In this document: positions 17,630 through 26,323 of the stretch, piece after piece | Layout of the letters: each line of letters opens with the position of its first letter | Numbering within the stretch: position 1 is the stretch's first letter | Assembly (NCBI GenBank): GCA_947494925.1 | Contig: CANLWS010000011.1 | Span: 62,001-126,000 of the forward strand | Direction: 5' to 3' | Origin: an uncultured Alteromonadaceae bacterium | GTDB taxonomy: Bacteria > Pseudomonadota > Gammaproteobacteria > Enterobacterales > Alteromonadaceae | Length of the DNA stretch: 64,000 bases | Made by a program: the position numbers and the translations under genes | The notes under the pieces: model-generated | Told to the model about the DNA's origin: nothing | Database searches by the model: none | Seen by the model: only the letters and a program-made list of their open reading frames with translations

Positions 17630-19048
17630 TTAATAACCCAGCGCTTTCTTGGCTTTTTTCGGATCAAAAGAGTCTTTCCTGAAGGTATGAGCTTCAGTAT
17701 TAAAAACATGCTTATTGAAGTCAAAGACGTCTGGACCTGCGAAAGCGATATAAAAATACTTTAAGGTTTCTGCATAAAAGTATGTGGCCAGGTAGTCTCG
17801 TTTCTCTTTGTTCACAACGTCTTTAACTGCATGGTAAGCCAGTTCATTGCGACAACAATTTCTTATATCCTGCCAATAACCTTTTATCATTTCCAGGTAC
17901 TCTTGCTTACCGGTTATTTGATGCAAGTAGTAAGCTGACTCAATTATTTCTGGGTTTAATTCAGAGTTAGAAAATTCAATTCTATTCTCGCCATAATGGT
18001 ATCGAGTGGGCAGAAGTCCGTATTTATTCCATAACCAATCCCAGGTTTTCTGGTTTTCTTCAGCTGCTTTAATATTGCCAGATATTGCTTGAATAGCGGG
18101 ATAAAATGCGTCATACAACGAAACTGAACGTTTAAGTAACTTGCCTGTATGCATGTCGACGATGGCATAAAATCGTTTGCCCTGATAGTCATCATATAAA
18201 TACTTTTCGATGTTACTAACGCTCTCATCCCACATTGCTTTTACTTCAGGATCCGGAAAGATCATCCAGCTTTTGTACATGTATTCGTAATAGGCATCGA
18301 CACCCGCCTGGAGGTGATGCCATTGTGTACCAACCCATTTGCCTGTTTCAACGTCGATGTGTTCACCAGGTAATCCGATGCTGGATCGTCGATTAAAGAT
18401 TGCTTTTGTAGCGCGCTTTGCCGCTTGATAGTACTTGGGGTCACCGGTGTAATAGCTCAATATTCCGAATTCAAACAGGTAAGTCGCTGCCTGAGCAATA
18501 TTGATCACCGTCCCTTTTCCTTTTCCTTGATCGCCCGCAGTTTTACCTGAACGCAGGTTTATCGAGTGATAGGGCAGGCCAGTAGGTGAATCAAATGCGG
18601 GCAAAATTCTATCGGCAAAATCTGTGACTTTTGCCAGTATTTTGGGGTTATTTGTGTACTCATAAATCGCAAGTAGGCCACCCAGAATTCGAATGTTGAC
18701 TTCAAATACCTGTACATACACGTCTTTGTTCCAGTCTTTAGTTAATGCGTACCTTTCTATTTCTTTCGCCTCCTTGTCAAAACCCATTACCGCCAGTGTA
18801 CTGTATGCGTCATAGGGTGATATTCCCAAAGAATGTTCGTACCAGTTGAACCCTTGTTTGGACAGTGGCAGTAAAACATCATAACCCCAGGCGTATTTAC
18901 GGTAACTCTGCCAGGAACGCTGCATTTCCTGTTTTACCTGCTGAGCCAGTTCCGGCGCGTACTGCGCGGCAAAGGTTTTTCCTTGTACTGTTAAGGAAAA
19001 CAGAGATATCAAAATACCCCGTAGCAGAATTCGACTGAATTTTTTCAA
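17630..19048 (-). CDS. GH47 alpha-1,2-mannosidase, bacterial type, secreted
   Basis: Inverting, Ca2+-dependent class I alpha-1,2-mannosidase, the family of ER mannosidase I and EDEM in eukaryotes and uncommon in bacteria. A signal peptide covers about residues 1-28. Family landmarks occur in order: WGYDVLLPLS (54-63), VFEVNIRILGGLLAIYE (catalytic Glu117), LPAFDSPTGLPY (149-160), GEHIDVETGKW, GVDAYYEYMYKS (Asp251), LNPEIIESAYYL (Glu367), FYAETLKYFY, and VFNTEAH (Thr451-Glu452, the Ca2+-binding turn). Length is 472 residues, close to a bare catalytic domain. Translation appears to start at a TTG preceded by AAGGAG with good spacing. The gene diverges from the TonB receptor across a region with two LacI operators. 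Confidence 0.9.
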   Translation of the reverse strand: MKKFSRILLRGILISLFSLTVQGKTFAAQYAPELAQQVKQEMQRSWQSYRKYAWGYDVLLPLSKQGFNWYEHSLGISPYDAYSTLAVMGFDKEAKEIERYALTKDWNKDVYVQVFEVNIRILGGLLAIYEYTNNPKILAKVTDFADRILPAFDSPTGLPYHSINLRSGKTAGDQGKGKGTVINIAQAATYLFEFGILSYYTGDPKYYQAAKRATKAIFNRRSSIGLPGEHIDVETGKWVGTQWHHLQAGVDAYYEYMYKSWMIFPDPEVKAMWDESVSNIEKYLYDDYQGKRFYAIVDMHTGKLLKRSVSLYDAFYPAIQAISGNIKAAEENQKTWDWLWNKYGLLPTRYHYGENRIEFSNSELNPEIIESAYYLHQITGKQEYLEMIKGYWQDIRNCCRNELAYHAVKDVVNKEKRDYLATYFYAETLKYFYIAFAGPDVFDFNKHVFNTEAHTFRKDSFDPKKAKKALGY

Positions 19049-19182
19049 AACTGACTCCTTTTATTTTCCAGGTCAAATTGGGAAACATGTCTGATTACGC
19101 TGAGCTCTTAGCTAGCAATGCATTGAATCAATTGGGTTCGTCTACTGATGTTAAAAAATTGTACGATTATGTTTAAATCCGG

Positions 19183-19211
19183 TTGACAACAAAATATAGC
19201 ATGGCTATGCT
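19183..19211 (+). promoter_or_regulatory. Sigma-70 promoter of the TonB receptor operon
   Basis: TTGACA at 19183-19188, a 17-bp spacer, and TATGCT at 19206-19211 form a near-consensus promoter. Initiation would fall about 19218, the first base of the operator, so a bound repressor would block the polymerase directly. Confidence 0.75.
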
Positions 19212-19217
19212 TTATTG

Positions 19218-19231
19218 TGCAATCGATTACA
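19218..19231. promoter_or_regulatory. LacI-family operator at the transcription start
   Basis: TGCAATCGATTACA, identical to the dyad at 16322-16335 and starting 7 bp after the -10 element. Confidence 0.8.
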
Positions 19232-19315
19232 AGTGGATGTTAACATTAATGAATCCGACAGAATTAGCTCAACATGTTGAATTGTAAGTAAAATATATTT
19301 TATTATATTTATTGA

Positions 19316-19329
19316 TGTAATCGATTGCA
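19316..19329. promoter_or_regulatory. Second LacI-family operator (inverted copy)
   Basis: TGTAATCGATTGCA, the exact reverse complement of the other two sites, inside the leader of the TonB operon. Confidence 0.78.
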
Positions 19330-19448
19330 TAGTTTACACAAGGGAAATAAATACATAATCAGCCTTGAATTCAGTCAATATAGTGCAAAAAAATAAAAAA
19401 GACGTGGTTGTGCGCAAGGCGAGTAGAAACCTTTAATGAGGATAGATC

Positions 19449-22352
19449 ATGAGAACCAATAACAAGGGTAGGTTGGAAGCGCATCGCTTATCAACGCTAT
19501 TTAAAAGATCTCTTGTATGCGCCGCAATTCTTGGCGTCACAGGAACAGGCTACGCACAACAAAGCCCTGATGAAGAGAATAGCGATGTTGATGAGGTGAT
19601 TGAAATACGGGGTATTCGCGCCAGTTCAGCAGAAAACTTGTCTATTAAAAGACTATCGAATGCAGTTGTTGATGCAATTACGGCAGAAGACATTGGTAAA
19701 TTTCCTGACAAAAATGTTGCTGACTCCTTGCAACGTGTGCCCGGCGTAGTAATACAACGTAACGGCGGTGAAGGATCAACAGTTAGCATTCGGGGTTTAT
19801 CGCCCAACCTGACATTTACCCAGCTAAACGGTAACTTTATCGCTGCATCCTCTGGTAATCCCTCTCGTTCGTTCTCCTATGAATTACTTCCTTCCAATCT
19901 GGTTGGCAAAGTTGAGCTATTTAAGTCGTCAGAAGCTCGATTGGACGAAGGTGGTATTGGCGGTACTGTATTGGTTCATAGCCGCAAACCACTCGACATG
20001 GAAAAGAATTCCGGCGCAGTGAATCTAGAATACACATATGCGGATGTAACTGATAAGTGGGAGCCCCAGTTTAGTGGTATTTACTCTTGGAAAAACGATG
20101 ATGAGGATTTGGGACTTCTCCTTGCGTACACGCAACAGGACAGAACGAATCGTTCGCAAACTTCACGAGTCAACATTATCAATCAGAATTTCCGCTATAC
20201 CGAGCGTAGAAATGGCCAAGAAGTAGAGGGAGGCGCCCAGGGGTTTGCGAGGCAAAGCTTTGTACAGGAAGTTTTGGAAGAAGACCGTGAACGGACCGGC
20301 ATTCAGATTACTGGTCAGTGGCGACCTACAGATAACCTGGAGGTGGGATTCAATTATTTTCAATTCACCTTGGGTTTAGACTCAATATTGCATCAGCTTG
20401 AATATCCCGAATGGCACGATACCAATAATTATTGGACTGACATTACAGTTGATGCTGATGCCGAATATGTCACGGGCATAGATTATAGTCGGGCAGTTTC
20501 AGGCCAAGCGCTTGATACACAGATCCCGCGGCTTAATGGTGAGTATGTTGTTGAAGAGTCAACCTCAGACACCTTTGATTTCTTTCTTGAGTATGAAGGA
20601 GACGATTACAACTTGCGATTTGTCGCCGGACACACTGAAGCGGAAGGTGGACCCACACAAAAGTATCGGGCTGCTTACTATTCAGGTGGAACTGCAGACT
20701 ACTGGGGCTGGCGCTTTGAAGATAAAAACTTAATTACCAATATCGATCCTGAAATGTTCAACAGGCTTCAAGCTGGCGAAGGCGGGCAAGCGGATGTGGG
20801 TGCCACCGACTCAAGCTTTGTAGGCGGGACGCAAGAAGAGGACTATGCACAAATCGATTTTGATTGGTTTGTTGATTGGAACATCGTAGAAACGCTGCGA
20901 TTTGGGATGAAGTATCGCAAAGGGTCAATATTCAGGGATACACGCAATACTTTTTATCTGGCAAAAGACTTTGATGTCGCCGCAGGCGAAGCAAGGCCTG
21001 GGGGGATAACTTTAGATGACGACTATTCCAGAAATGGCGGCATTCCTATACTGACAAACGTCCTGGCTGACCAACCACTGGGTAATCTCGGCGGCTCAAT
21101 CAATACTAACTTGTTCCCTGCCGTTGACTGGTTTAAATATCAGCAGGAATTGGAAAACAACTTCCAAAGATACACACGTTTTGAACCTGATTTCAGATAT
21201 GAAGTGGAGGAAGAAATTGTTGTCGCTTATGTTCAGGCGGATTACAAGTGGCAGGATTTACGCGGTAACTTTGGTGTCAGATTCATTGATACTAAAAACA
21301 CCAACACAGCCAGTGACCGATTAGTATTTGCGTTGGATAGAGTGAACCTGAATGGTGAAGATGTTGCACAGGCTAATGGTATCGTGCGTGATATAGTCGT
21401 TAACCCCAAAGAAAACGACTATGACCACGTATTGCCAAGTTTCAATATCGCTTGGGATATCAATGATGACTGGGTTCTACGTGGGGCGGCGGCGAAAGTG
21501 ATTTCTCGTCCTAACTACGCAGAACTTGGTCAATTCCAAACTTTGATTTACCGCTCAAGCGAATGGGAAGCGGATTCCAGTGACCGACCTGATTTCGACC
21601 CAGAACGGGACAGAGAAGGTTGGACCGGAAGTGGTGGTAATGCATCTTTGGAACCACTTGAATCAACCCAGTTTGATCTGTCACTAGAATACTACTATGG
21701 AGAAGGTTCTGGTGTCAGTTTCGCTCTTTTCCTCAAAGATATAGACAACTTTGTTGTGCCATTCGTGCTGGATGTCAATTCCAGCGTACCAGAACGCAGC
21801 TTTACGCTCGTAGAGTCGGGTGGCGGCACAGTCAGCGTTGGGGGCGACATTGTTGCGCGGAATTTCAACACTTCTGCCAATGGCACTGATGCGGAATCCA
21901 AAGGTTTGGAGTTTTCTTTCCAACATTTCTTTGATAACGGCTTTGGTGTAACCGGGAATTTCACTCGAAATATAACCAGTTCGGCCAATGTTGAAGCAGA
22001 CGGTTCCGTTGTTGGCGAATCACAGTTGACTGGCAGCTCCAGATATCAAGGCAACTTCTCGGTTTTCTATGAGGATGAATTGTTTAGCGTCAGAGCTTCC
22101 TACAATCAGCGTGGTCCGACAATTGGTGGGCTTGCGGAAGATTGGGACATAAATCGCTACTCCGACACTTATGAACAAATCGACGTTAACGCCAGCTATA
22201 ACATTAATGAAGATATCACCTTAACCGCTTCAGTTATCAATCTGACTAAATCTGAAGACTACGTCCATCTTGGCAATGATACAAAAACTCGATTCCTGAC
22301 TAATTCATACAGCGGACGCAGAGTGTTCGCGGGAATTAATTACAGATTTTGA
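19449..22352 (+). CDS. TonB-dependent outer-membrane receptor for glycan uptake
   Basis: Outer-membrane gated porin, 967 residues. A signal peptide ending near GTGYAQ is followed by an acidic linker and the plug domain (EVIEIRGIRASSAEN ... DIGKFPDKNVADSLQRVPGVVIQR ... VSIRGLSPNLTFTQLNG). The remainder is a 22-strand-type barrel ending in the aromatic-terminal strand FAGINYRF. The type matches receptors of carbohydrate loci in Alteromonadales and Xanthomonadales, which work without SusD. As first gene of the plus-strand N-glycan operon, behind a LacI-controlled promoter, it probably imports N-glycans or high-mannose oligosaccharides. A good GAGGA ribosome site precedes the ATG. The discoidin lipoprotein follows after 62 bp. 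Confidence 0.92.
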   Translation: MRTNNKGRLEAHRLSTLFKRSLVCAAILGVTGTGYAQQSPDEENSDVDEVIEIRGIRASSAENLSIKRLSNAVVDAITAEDIGKFPDKNVADSLQRVPGVVIQRNGGEGSTVSIRGLSPNLTFTQLNGNFIAASSGNPSRSFSYELLPSNLVGKVELFKSSEARLDEGGIGGTVLVHSRKPLDMEKNSGAVNLEYTYADVTDKWEPQFSGIYSWKNDDEDLGLLLAYTQQDRTNRSQTSRVNIINQNFRYTERRNGQEVEGGAQGFARQSFVQEVLEEDRERTGIQITGQWRPTDNLEVGFNYFQFTLGLDSILHQLEYPEWHDTNNYWTDITVDADAEYVTGIDYSRAVSGQALDTQIPRLNGEYVVEESTSDTFDFFLEYEGDDYNLRFVAGHTEAEGGPTQKYRAAYYSGGTADYWGWRFEDKNLITNIDPEMFNRLQAGEGGQADVGATDSSFVGGTQEEDYAQIDFDWFVDWNIVETLRFGMKYRKGSIFRDTRNTFYLAKDFDVAAGEARPGGITLDDDYSRNGGIPILTNVLADQPLGNLGGSINTNLFPAVDWFKYQQELENNFQRYTRFEPDFRYEVEEEIVVAYVQADYKWQDLRGNFGVRFIDTKNTNTASDRLVFALDRVNLNGEDVAQANGIVRDIVVNPKENDYDHVLPSFNIAWDINDDWVLRGAAAKVISRPNYAELGQFQTLIYRSSEWEADSSDRPDFDPERDREGWTGSGGNASLEPLESTQFDLSLEYYYGEGSGVSFALFLKDIDNFVVPFVLDVNSSVPERSFTLVESGGGTVSVGGDIVARNFNTSANGTDAESKGLEFSFQHFFDNGFGVTGNFTRNITSSANVEADGSVVGESQLTGSSRYQGNFSVFYEDELFSVRASYNQRGPTIGGLAEDWDINRYSDTYEQIDVNASYNINEDITLTASVINLTKSEDYVHLGNDTKTRFLTNSYSGRRVFAGINYRF

Positions 22353-22414
22353 TGTTTGAGCGGGCCAATAAGAGACCTGAAGATACCAAGAAAAGATTGA
22401 ATAGAGGAATAACA

Positions 22415-25255
22415 ATGAACAAGCTCACAGTAAATAAAACCTCAGCTGCTATGCTGGTGGCATTGAGCACATTATACGGTTGCGGCGGCAGTGCAGATGA
22501 TCCTGCGCCCACCGATGTTGTAGATACACGTTTAACGACTTCAACTATCATAACGGGCGCAGCGGTTAAGGGGAGCGTCGATGCTGGCCAAATCTCTGTT
22601 GAACAAATGAATAATTCACCAATAACAATTACTGGTGGTGAAACTACGGATGTATCCGGTTCAGCAAGTGTGACCGTTCAGGGAGAGCTGGGGTTCGGAA
22701 TCAATAGCCCCTTCAGAGTATCTGTAACAGCAACTTCTGCCACTAGCATGACTTGTGATGCGATGAATTGTGCTGGCGTTACTATGGGAGAATCACTGAG
22801 TGGCGAACCTCTCACCGGTACAGTGTTAAAGTCGCTGGCATTCGTAAACGTGCCCTATGGCACTTCTGCGGGTAGTAATGATGGAGCCAGTTTTCAAGCA
22901 AATGCGCTTACAACTATAGCGACACCAATTGTTGAACAGGCCGTAGTAGACGGTGCAAACATAACCCAAGGCGTTTTGTTTGAGTTACAGACGCAAATTG
23001 CCTCAGATATTACGCTCAAAGCGATGGGGGTGCCGATTGAAGGAGTCAACCTGTTTGAAACAGAACTGATCAGTGCAGAGTCTTATCAGAACTTTGTTAC
23101 AGGTGAGAATTGTGAAATAGTGACAACTACCGATGCTGATGGAAATGACGTTGAGACGGAGCAGTGCACAGATGTTCTGGCTTCACCCACCGTTATTACT
23201 TTGTCACTAGCTAACGCAGCATTTGCCAACATAACAGCAGATGAAAATTACAATACGTTGTTTGAACAGATGTCTATGGCTGTTACTGCTGCAATTGATG
23301 GAGACACCCTTGCTCTTGACCCAATGCGGGAAAGACTATTCTCTGCAGTCAGTGCGGTGCCTTTTCTAAGTGAACTTGGCATTTCTGCTGACAGTGTTAT
23401 TGATCTTGGGCTGTCTTTCGTCGCGGGTGGCGGTGCGAGCGGTCCCGTACAGGAGGTCACGACTTCTGTAAATATAGCTAGCGCAACTATCACTGGCAGG
23501 GCACGAATTAGTGACGGGGAAGCTGAAACCATGGCGTTTGACGGCGACTCGTCAACAAAATGGCTTGATAATGCCAGTGTTCCATCGGTCGAAGATCCAG
23601 CCTGGATTCAAATTGAATTTGCTGAAGCGCAGGCAGTTAACAGCCTATTTATCACAAGTGCAAACGATGCTCCAGAGCGTGATCCAGAGAACTTTGATCT
23701 TCTGGGTTCTAACGATGGTACGAACTTTGTCACACTGGCCAGTTTCCTGGGTGAAACCTTTGATGAACGTTTTGAACGGAAAGAGTTTGCCTTTTCCAAC
23801 GGGCTGGAATACAGGTTCTATCGCCTGAATATCAACAAAAACAAAGGTGATAGCAATCTGATGCAACTGGCTGAAATTCAGTTAGTTGGTCCAATTTATA
23901 CCAGTGTCGACCACACTGATCCCGTAGGTACCGGGACAATTACCGGACGCGCCCGCATCAGCGATGGTGAAGCAGAAACTATGGTGTTTGATAATGATGC
24001 CAATACCAAGTGGTTGGACAATGCTAGCGTTCCAAGTGCAGACGACCCTGCATGGGTACAGATCGATTTTCCAGAAGGGGTGGCTGTTAATGTACTGGCT
24101 ATTACCAGCGCGAATGACGCACCAGAACGAGATCCTGAAAACTTCACATTATTAGGATCAAACGACGACGGAGCAACATGGGTAGTCATTGGTGATTGGT
24201 TAGGTGAAACATTTGACGAACGTTTTGAACGTAAGTTGTTTAGCGCAGACAATACTTTGGCCTATGCCACTTATCGTCTGAATATCAGCAAAAATCGTGG
24301 CGATAGTAATTTGATGCAAATCGCTGAGATTGAACTGATAGGGCCCAAGTTGCCAAGTCTACAACACAGTCATTCTGCTGATGCCACTTATGAAGGGAGA
24401 GCGAGGATCAGTGATGGCGAAGCGGAAGCCATGGCTTTTGACAATGATGCCAACACCAAATGGTTAGACAATGGTGGTGTACCATCAGTTGAAGAACCTT
24501 CCTGGGTTGTTGTTTCATTAGCAGAGCCTGCTACGGTTAACACACTTGCATTGATCAGCGCCAATGACGCACCAGAGCGTGACCCCGAAAACTTTGAAGT
24601 CTGGGCTACCAATGATGGCACTAACTGGCTTGTATTAGGTAGTTGGCTAGGAGAAAGCTTCGACCAACGTTTTGAACGCAAACAATTTGGTTTTGCAAAT
24701 GATCTGGCATTCGAGTTCTATCGCTTCAATATCACCAAAAATAAAGGTGACAGCAATCTGATGCAGATAGCTGAAATCGAACTAATAGGTCCACAGTTTG
24801 CCTCTGTCGATATTTCCTCTGCACCTGGGACTTCAATCTCTGCCCGTGCAAGAATCAGCGATGGTGAGGCTGAAACCATGGCGTTTGACGATGATACTTC
24901 CACTAAGTGGCTGGACAATGGTGGTGTCCCAAGCGCTGAAGACCCTGCTTGGGTGCAGCTTGATTTTGTTGAACCACGTATTGTTAACAGTATCGCTATA
25001 ACCAGTGCGAATGATGCGCCGGAACGTGATGCTGAGAACTTTGAGCTTATGGGGTCAAACGACGGCGGTGCGACCTGGGAATTGGTTGAAGCATGGATTG
25101 GTGAGACTTTTGACAACCGATTCGAACGCAGATTGTTTGAAATGAACAACGGTTTTGCCTATGCAACCTATCGCCTGAACATTTCGAAAAACAGGGGCGA
25201 CAGTAACTTGATGCAGATTGCTGAAATTGAACTGATTGGACCGCAAAGCGAATAG
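22415..25255 (+). CDS. Lipoprotein with four tandem discoidin (F5/8C, CBM32-like) domains
   Basis: Predicted surface lipoprotein of 946 residues, starting at the ATG at 22415 (GAGGAAT ribosome site; lipobox LSTLYGC). An earlier in-frame ATG at 22349 would add 22 polar residues before the signal. The first ~355 residues are a Ser/Thr/Ala-rich region I cannot assign. Then come four consecutive ~135-residue discoidin-like repeats, each starting with RARISDGEAE-M-FD and ending DSNLMQ-AEI-L-GP. Repeats 1 and 2 share KWLDNASVPS; repeats 3 and 4 share KWLDNGGVPS. No catalytic motif is visible. Directly behind a TonB receptor and lacking a SusD, it is a candidate glycan-binding partner of the receptor. 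The binding specificity is inferred from context only. Confidence 0.8.
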   Translation: MNKLTVNKTSAAMLVALSTLYGCGGSADDPAPTDVVDTRLTTSTIITGAAVKGSVDAGQISVEQMNNSPITITGGETTDVSGSASVTVQGELGFGINSPFRVSVTATSATSMTCDAMNCAGVTMGESLSGEPLTGTVLKSLAFVNVPYGTSAGSNDGASFQANALTTIATPIVEQAVVDGANITQGVLFELQTQIASDITLKAMGVPIEGVNLFETELISAESYQNFVTGENCEIVTTTDADGNDVETEQCTDVLASPTVITLSLANAAFANITADENYNTLFEQMSMAVTAAIDGDTLALDPMRERLFSAVSAVPFLSELGISADSVIDLGLSFVAGGGASGPVQEVTTSVNIASATITGRARISDGEAETMAFDGDSSTKWLDNASVPSVEDPAWIQIEFAEAQAVNSLFITSANDAPERDPENFDLLGSNDGTNFVTLASFLGETFDERFERKEFAFSNGLEYRFYRLNINKNKGDSNLMQLAEIQLVGPIYTSVDHTDPVGTGTITGRARISDGEAETMVFDNDANTKWLDNASVPSADDPAWVQIDFPEGVAVNVLAITSANDAPERDPENFTLLGSNDDGATWVVIGDWLGETFDERFERKLFSADNTLAYATYRLNISKNRGDSNLMQIAEIELIGPKLPSLQHSHSADATYEGRARISDGEAEAMAFDNDANTKWLDNGGVPSVEEPSWVVVSLAEPATVNTLALISANDAPERDPENFEVWATNDGTNWLVLGSWLGESFDQRFERKQFGFANDLAFEFYRFNITKNKGDSNLMQIAEIELIGPQFASVDISSAPGTSISARARISDGEAETMAFDDDTSTKWLDNGGVPSAEDPAWVQLDFVEPRIVNSIAITSANDAPERDAENFELMGSNDGGATWELVEAWIGETFDNRFERRLFEMNNGFAYATYRLNISKNRGDSNLMQIAEIELIGPQSE
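23489..25243 (+). repeat. Four tandem coding repeats of ~450 bp
   Basis: Repeat units start near 23489, 23939, 24389 and 24836 (periods 450, 450 and 447 bp) and encode the four discoidin domains. The protein sequence is strongly conserved, and the DNA is diverged at third positions, so these are old duplications kept by selection rather than a fresh amplification. Confidence 0.88.
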
Positions 25256-25269
25256 TTACCGGTGTGGAT

Positions 25270-25303
25270 AGCTGCCAATGGCTTAACCTGCCATTGGCCA
25301 GCT
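25270..25303 (+). other. Intercistronic hairpin after the discoidin lipoprotein
   Basis: Perfect 9-bp stem GCCAATGGC / GCCATTGGC with a 7-nt loop, extended by AGCT on both sides across a one-base bulge. No T run follows directly, so it looks more like an mRNA-stabilising or processing hairpin than a standard terminator. It could protect the TonB receptor/lipoprotein part of the transcript and lower expression of the enzymes behind it. Confidence 0.55.
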
Positions 25304-25417
25304 TGTAAAAAACGACATACTTTTTGTCTTTATTACCGATGTGACAGTGAGCCGAATACACACTATTTCGTCCACAGAAGCGTTATTTCCTGAGACTAAT
25401 AAAGTATAGAGAAATTT

Positions 25418-26323
25418 ATGACTGAACAATCACTAGCAGGTCAGTACCCGCTGTGGGTCGGGTTGGACGGCGGGGGAACCCAATGTCGCGCCACCATCTA
25501 TGGACCAGATGGCGAATCAATAGGAAGGGGAAAGAGTGGCCCGGCCAATCCAGTCAATGGATACGAAGAAGCTAAGCAATCGATTGTGATGGCGGTTGAG
25601 AATGCCAAAAAAGCAGCAAACTTAGTCGTCCCTCTCAGCCAATTTATTGTGGGAGCCGGATTGGCTGGTCTTCATCTGTCTGTGATGCAAGACAAAGTGA
25701 ATTCCTGGCAGCACCCTTTCGCACAATGGCACCCCACAACGGACTTACATGCCGCAGTTTTGGGAGCTCATCATGAAGAGAATGGTGCAGTTATCATTAT
25801 TGGTACCGGCTTCAGCGCTTTGGGTATGGTTGATGGAAAGTCAATTCCTATCGGTGGGTTTGGATTCCCGATTAACGCATTGTTCAGTGGCAGTTGGCTT
25901 GGCCTAGAGTTAGTCAAAGCGGTGATGCTGGATAATGACGGAGTGGGACCTCGCACCTCTATGACTTCAGCCGTATTGGCTAAGGAGACGATAGAGCATC
26001 TGGCGACCCGAACCAACAACGGCGCATCTAATGTGTTCAGTGAATTTGCTCCACTGGCGCTAGAGCATGCAAATCAAGGGGATCAAGTCGCTGTCGAGCT
26101 GGTGTCTCAGGGAGCTGGATTCATCGATAGGGTTATTGAAAAACTAGTACAGAACAATGCGACAAAGATTGTATTGGTTGGTGGTGTCGCACCGCATATT
26201 GTCAGTTGGTTGAGCGAATCAAATCGAGCCTATTTGTGCCATCCAAAATCAACGCCAGAATTTGGGGCAATGATGTTTGCCCGACAACAATCAAGATCTA
26301 TATCACTTATTGGGAATGTATGA
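25418..26323 (+). CDS. BadF/BadG-type kinase, probable N-acetylglucosamine kinase
   Basis: Cytoplasmic ATP-dependent sugar kinase of 301 residues with the ASKHA fold. PLWVGLDGGGTQCRATIYGPDG is the phosphate-1 loop, VIIIGTGFSALG the second phosphate motif, and IVLVGGVAPHI the adenosine motif. It belongs to the BadF/BadG group that includes eukaryotic-type NagK, not to ROK kinases. In this locus GlcNAc arises from the GH85/glycosylasparaginase/beta-mannosidase steps, so phosphorylation of GlcNAc to GlcNAc-6-P is the natural role. NagA and NagB would have to be encoded elsewhere. The stop codon overlaps the next ATG (ATGA). Confidence 0.82.
   Translation: MTEQSLAGQYPLWVGLDGGGTQCRATIYGPDGESIGRGKSGPANPVNGYEEAKQSIVMAVENAKKAANLVVPLSQFIVGAGLAGLHLSVMQDKVNSWQHPFAQWHPTTDLHAAVLGAHHEENGAVIIIGTGFSALGMVDGKSIPIGGFGFPINALFSGSWLGLELVKAVMLDNDGVGPRTSMTSAVLAKETIEHLATRTNNGASNVFSEFAPLALEHANQGDQVAVELVSQGAGFIDRVIEKLVQNNATKIVLVGGVAPHIVSWLSESNRAYLCHPKSTPEFGAMMFARQQSRSISLIGNV

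Larger units (their letters stand above)
19049..19448. promoter_or_regulatory. Divergent control region between GH47 gene and TonB operon
   Basis: 400-bp AT-rich region holding a strong plus-strand promoter, two LacI-type operators 98 bp apart centre to centre, and a long leader (about 230 nt) before the TonB receptor ATG. The two operators could support DNA looping. The GH47 promoter on the minus strand was not resolved. Confidence 0.7.

Noticed and set aside
23248-25149. Series of long minus-strand frames opposite the discoidin repeats
   Set aside because: They repeat with the same 450-bp period as the coding strand and are antisense by-products of its biased codons; they have no ribosome sites or known domains.
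23489-25243. Tandem direct repeats as a possible CRISPR or satellite
   Set aside because: The units are 450 bp, fully coding and encode discoidin domains; no short repeat-spacer pattern exists anywhere in the window.
25577-25586. CAATCGATTG inside the GlcNAc kinase gene, similar to the LacI operator core
   Set aside because: Flanks do not match the 14-mer (TG at the outer positions is missing) and it lies within coding sequence away from a promoter.
26206-26319. Upstream ATG extension of the glycosylasparaginase
   Set aside because: It would overlap the kinase by over 100 bp and bury the twin-arginine signal; the ATGA junction at 26320 fits the operon style.
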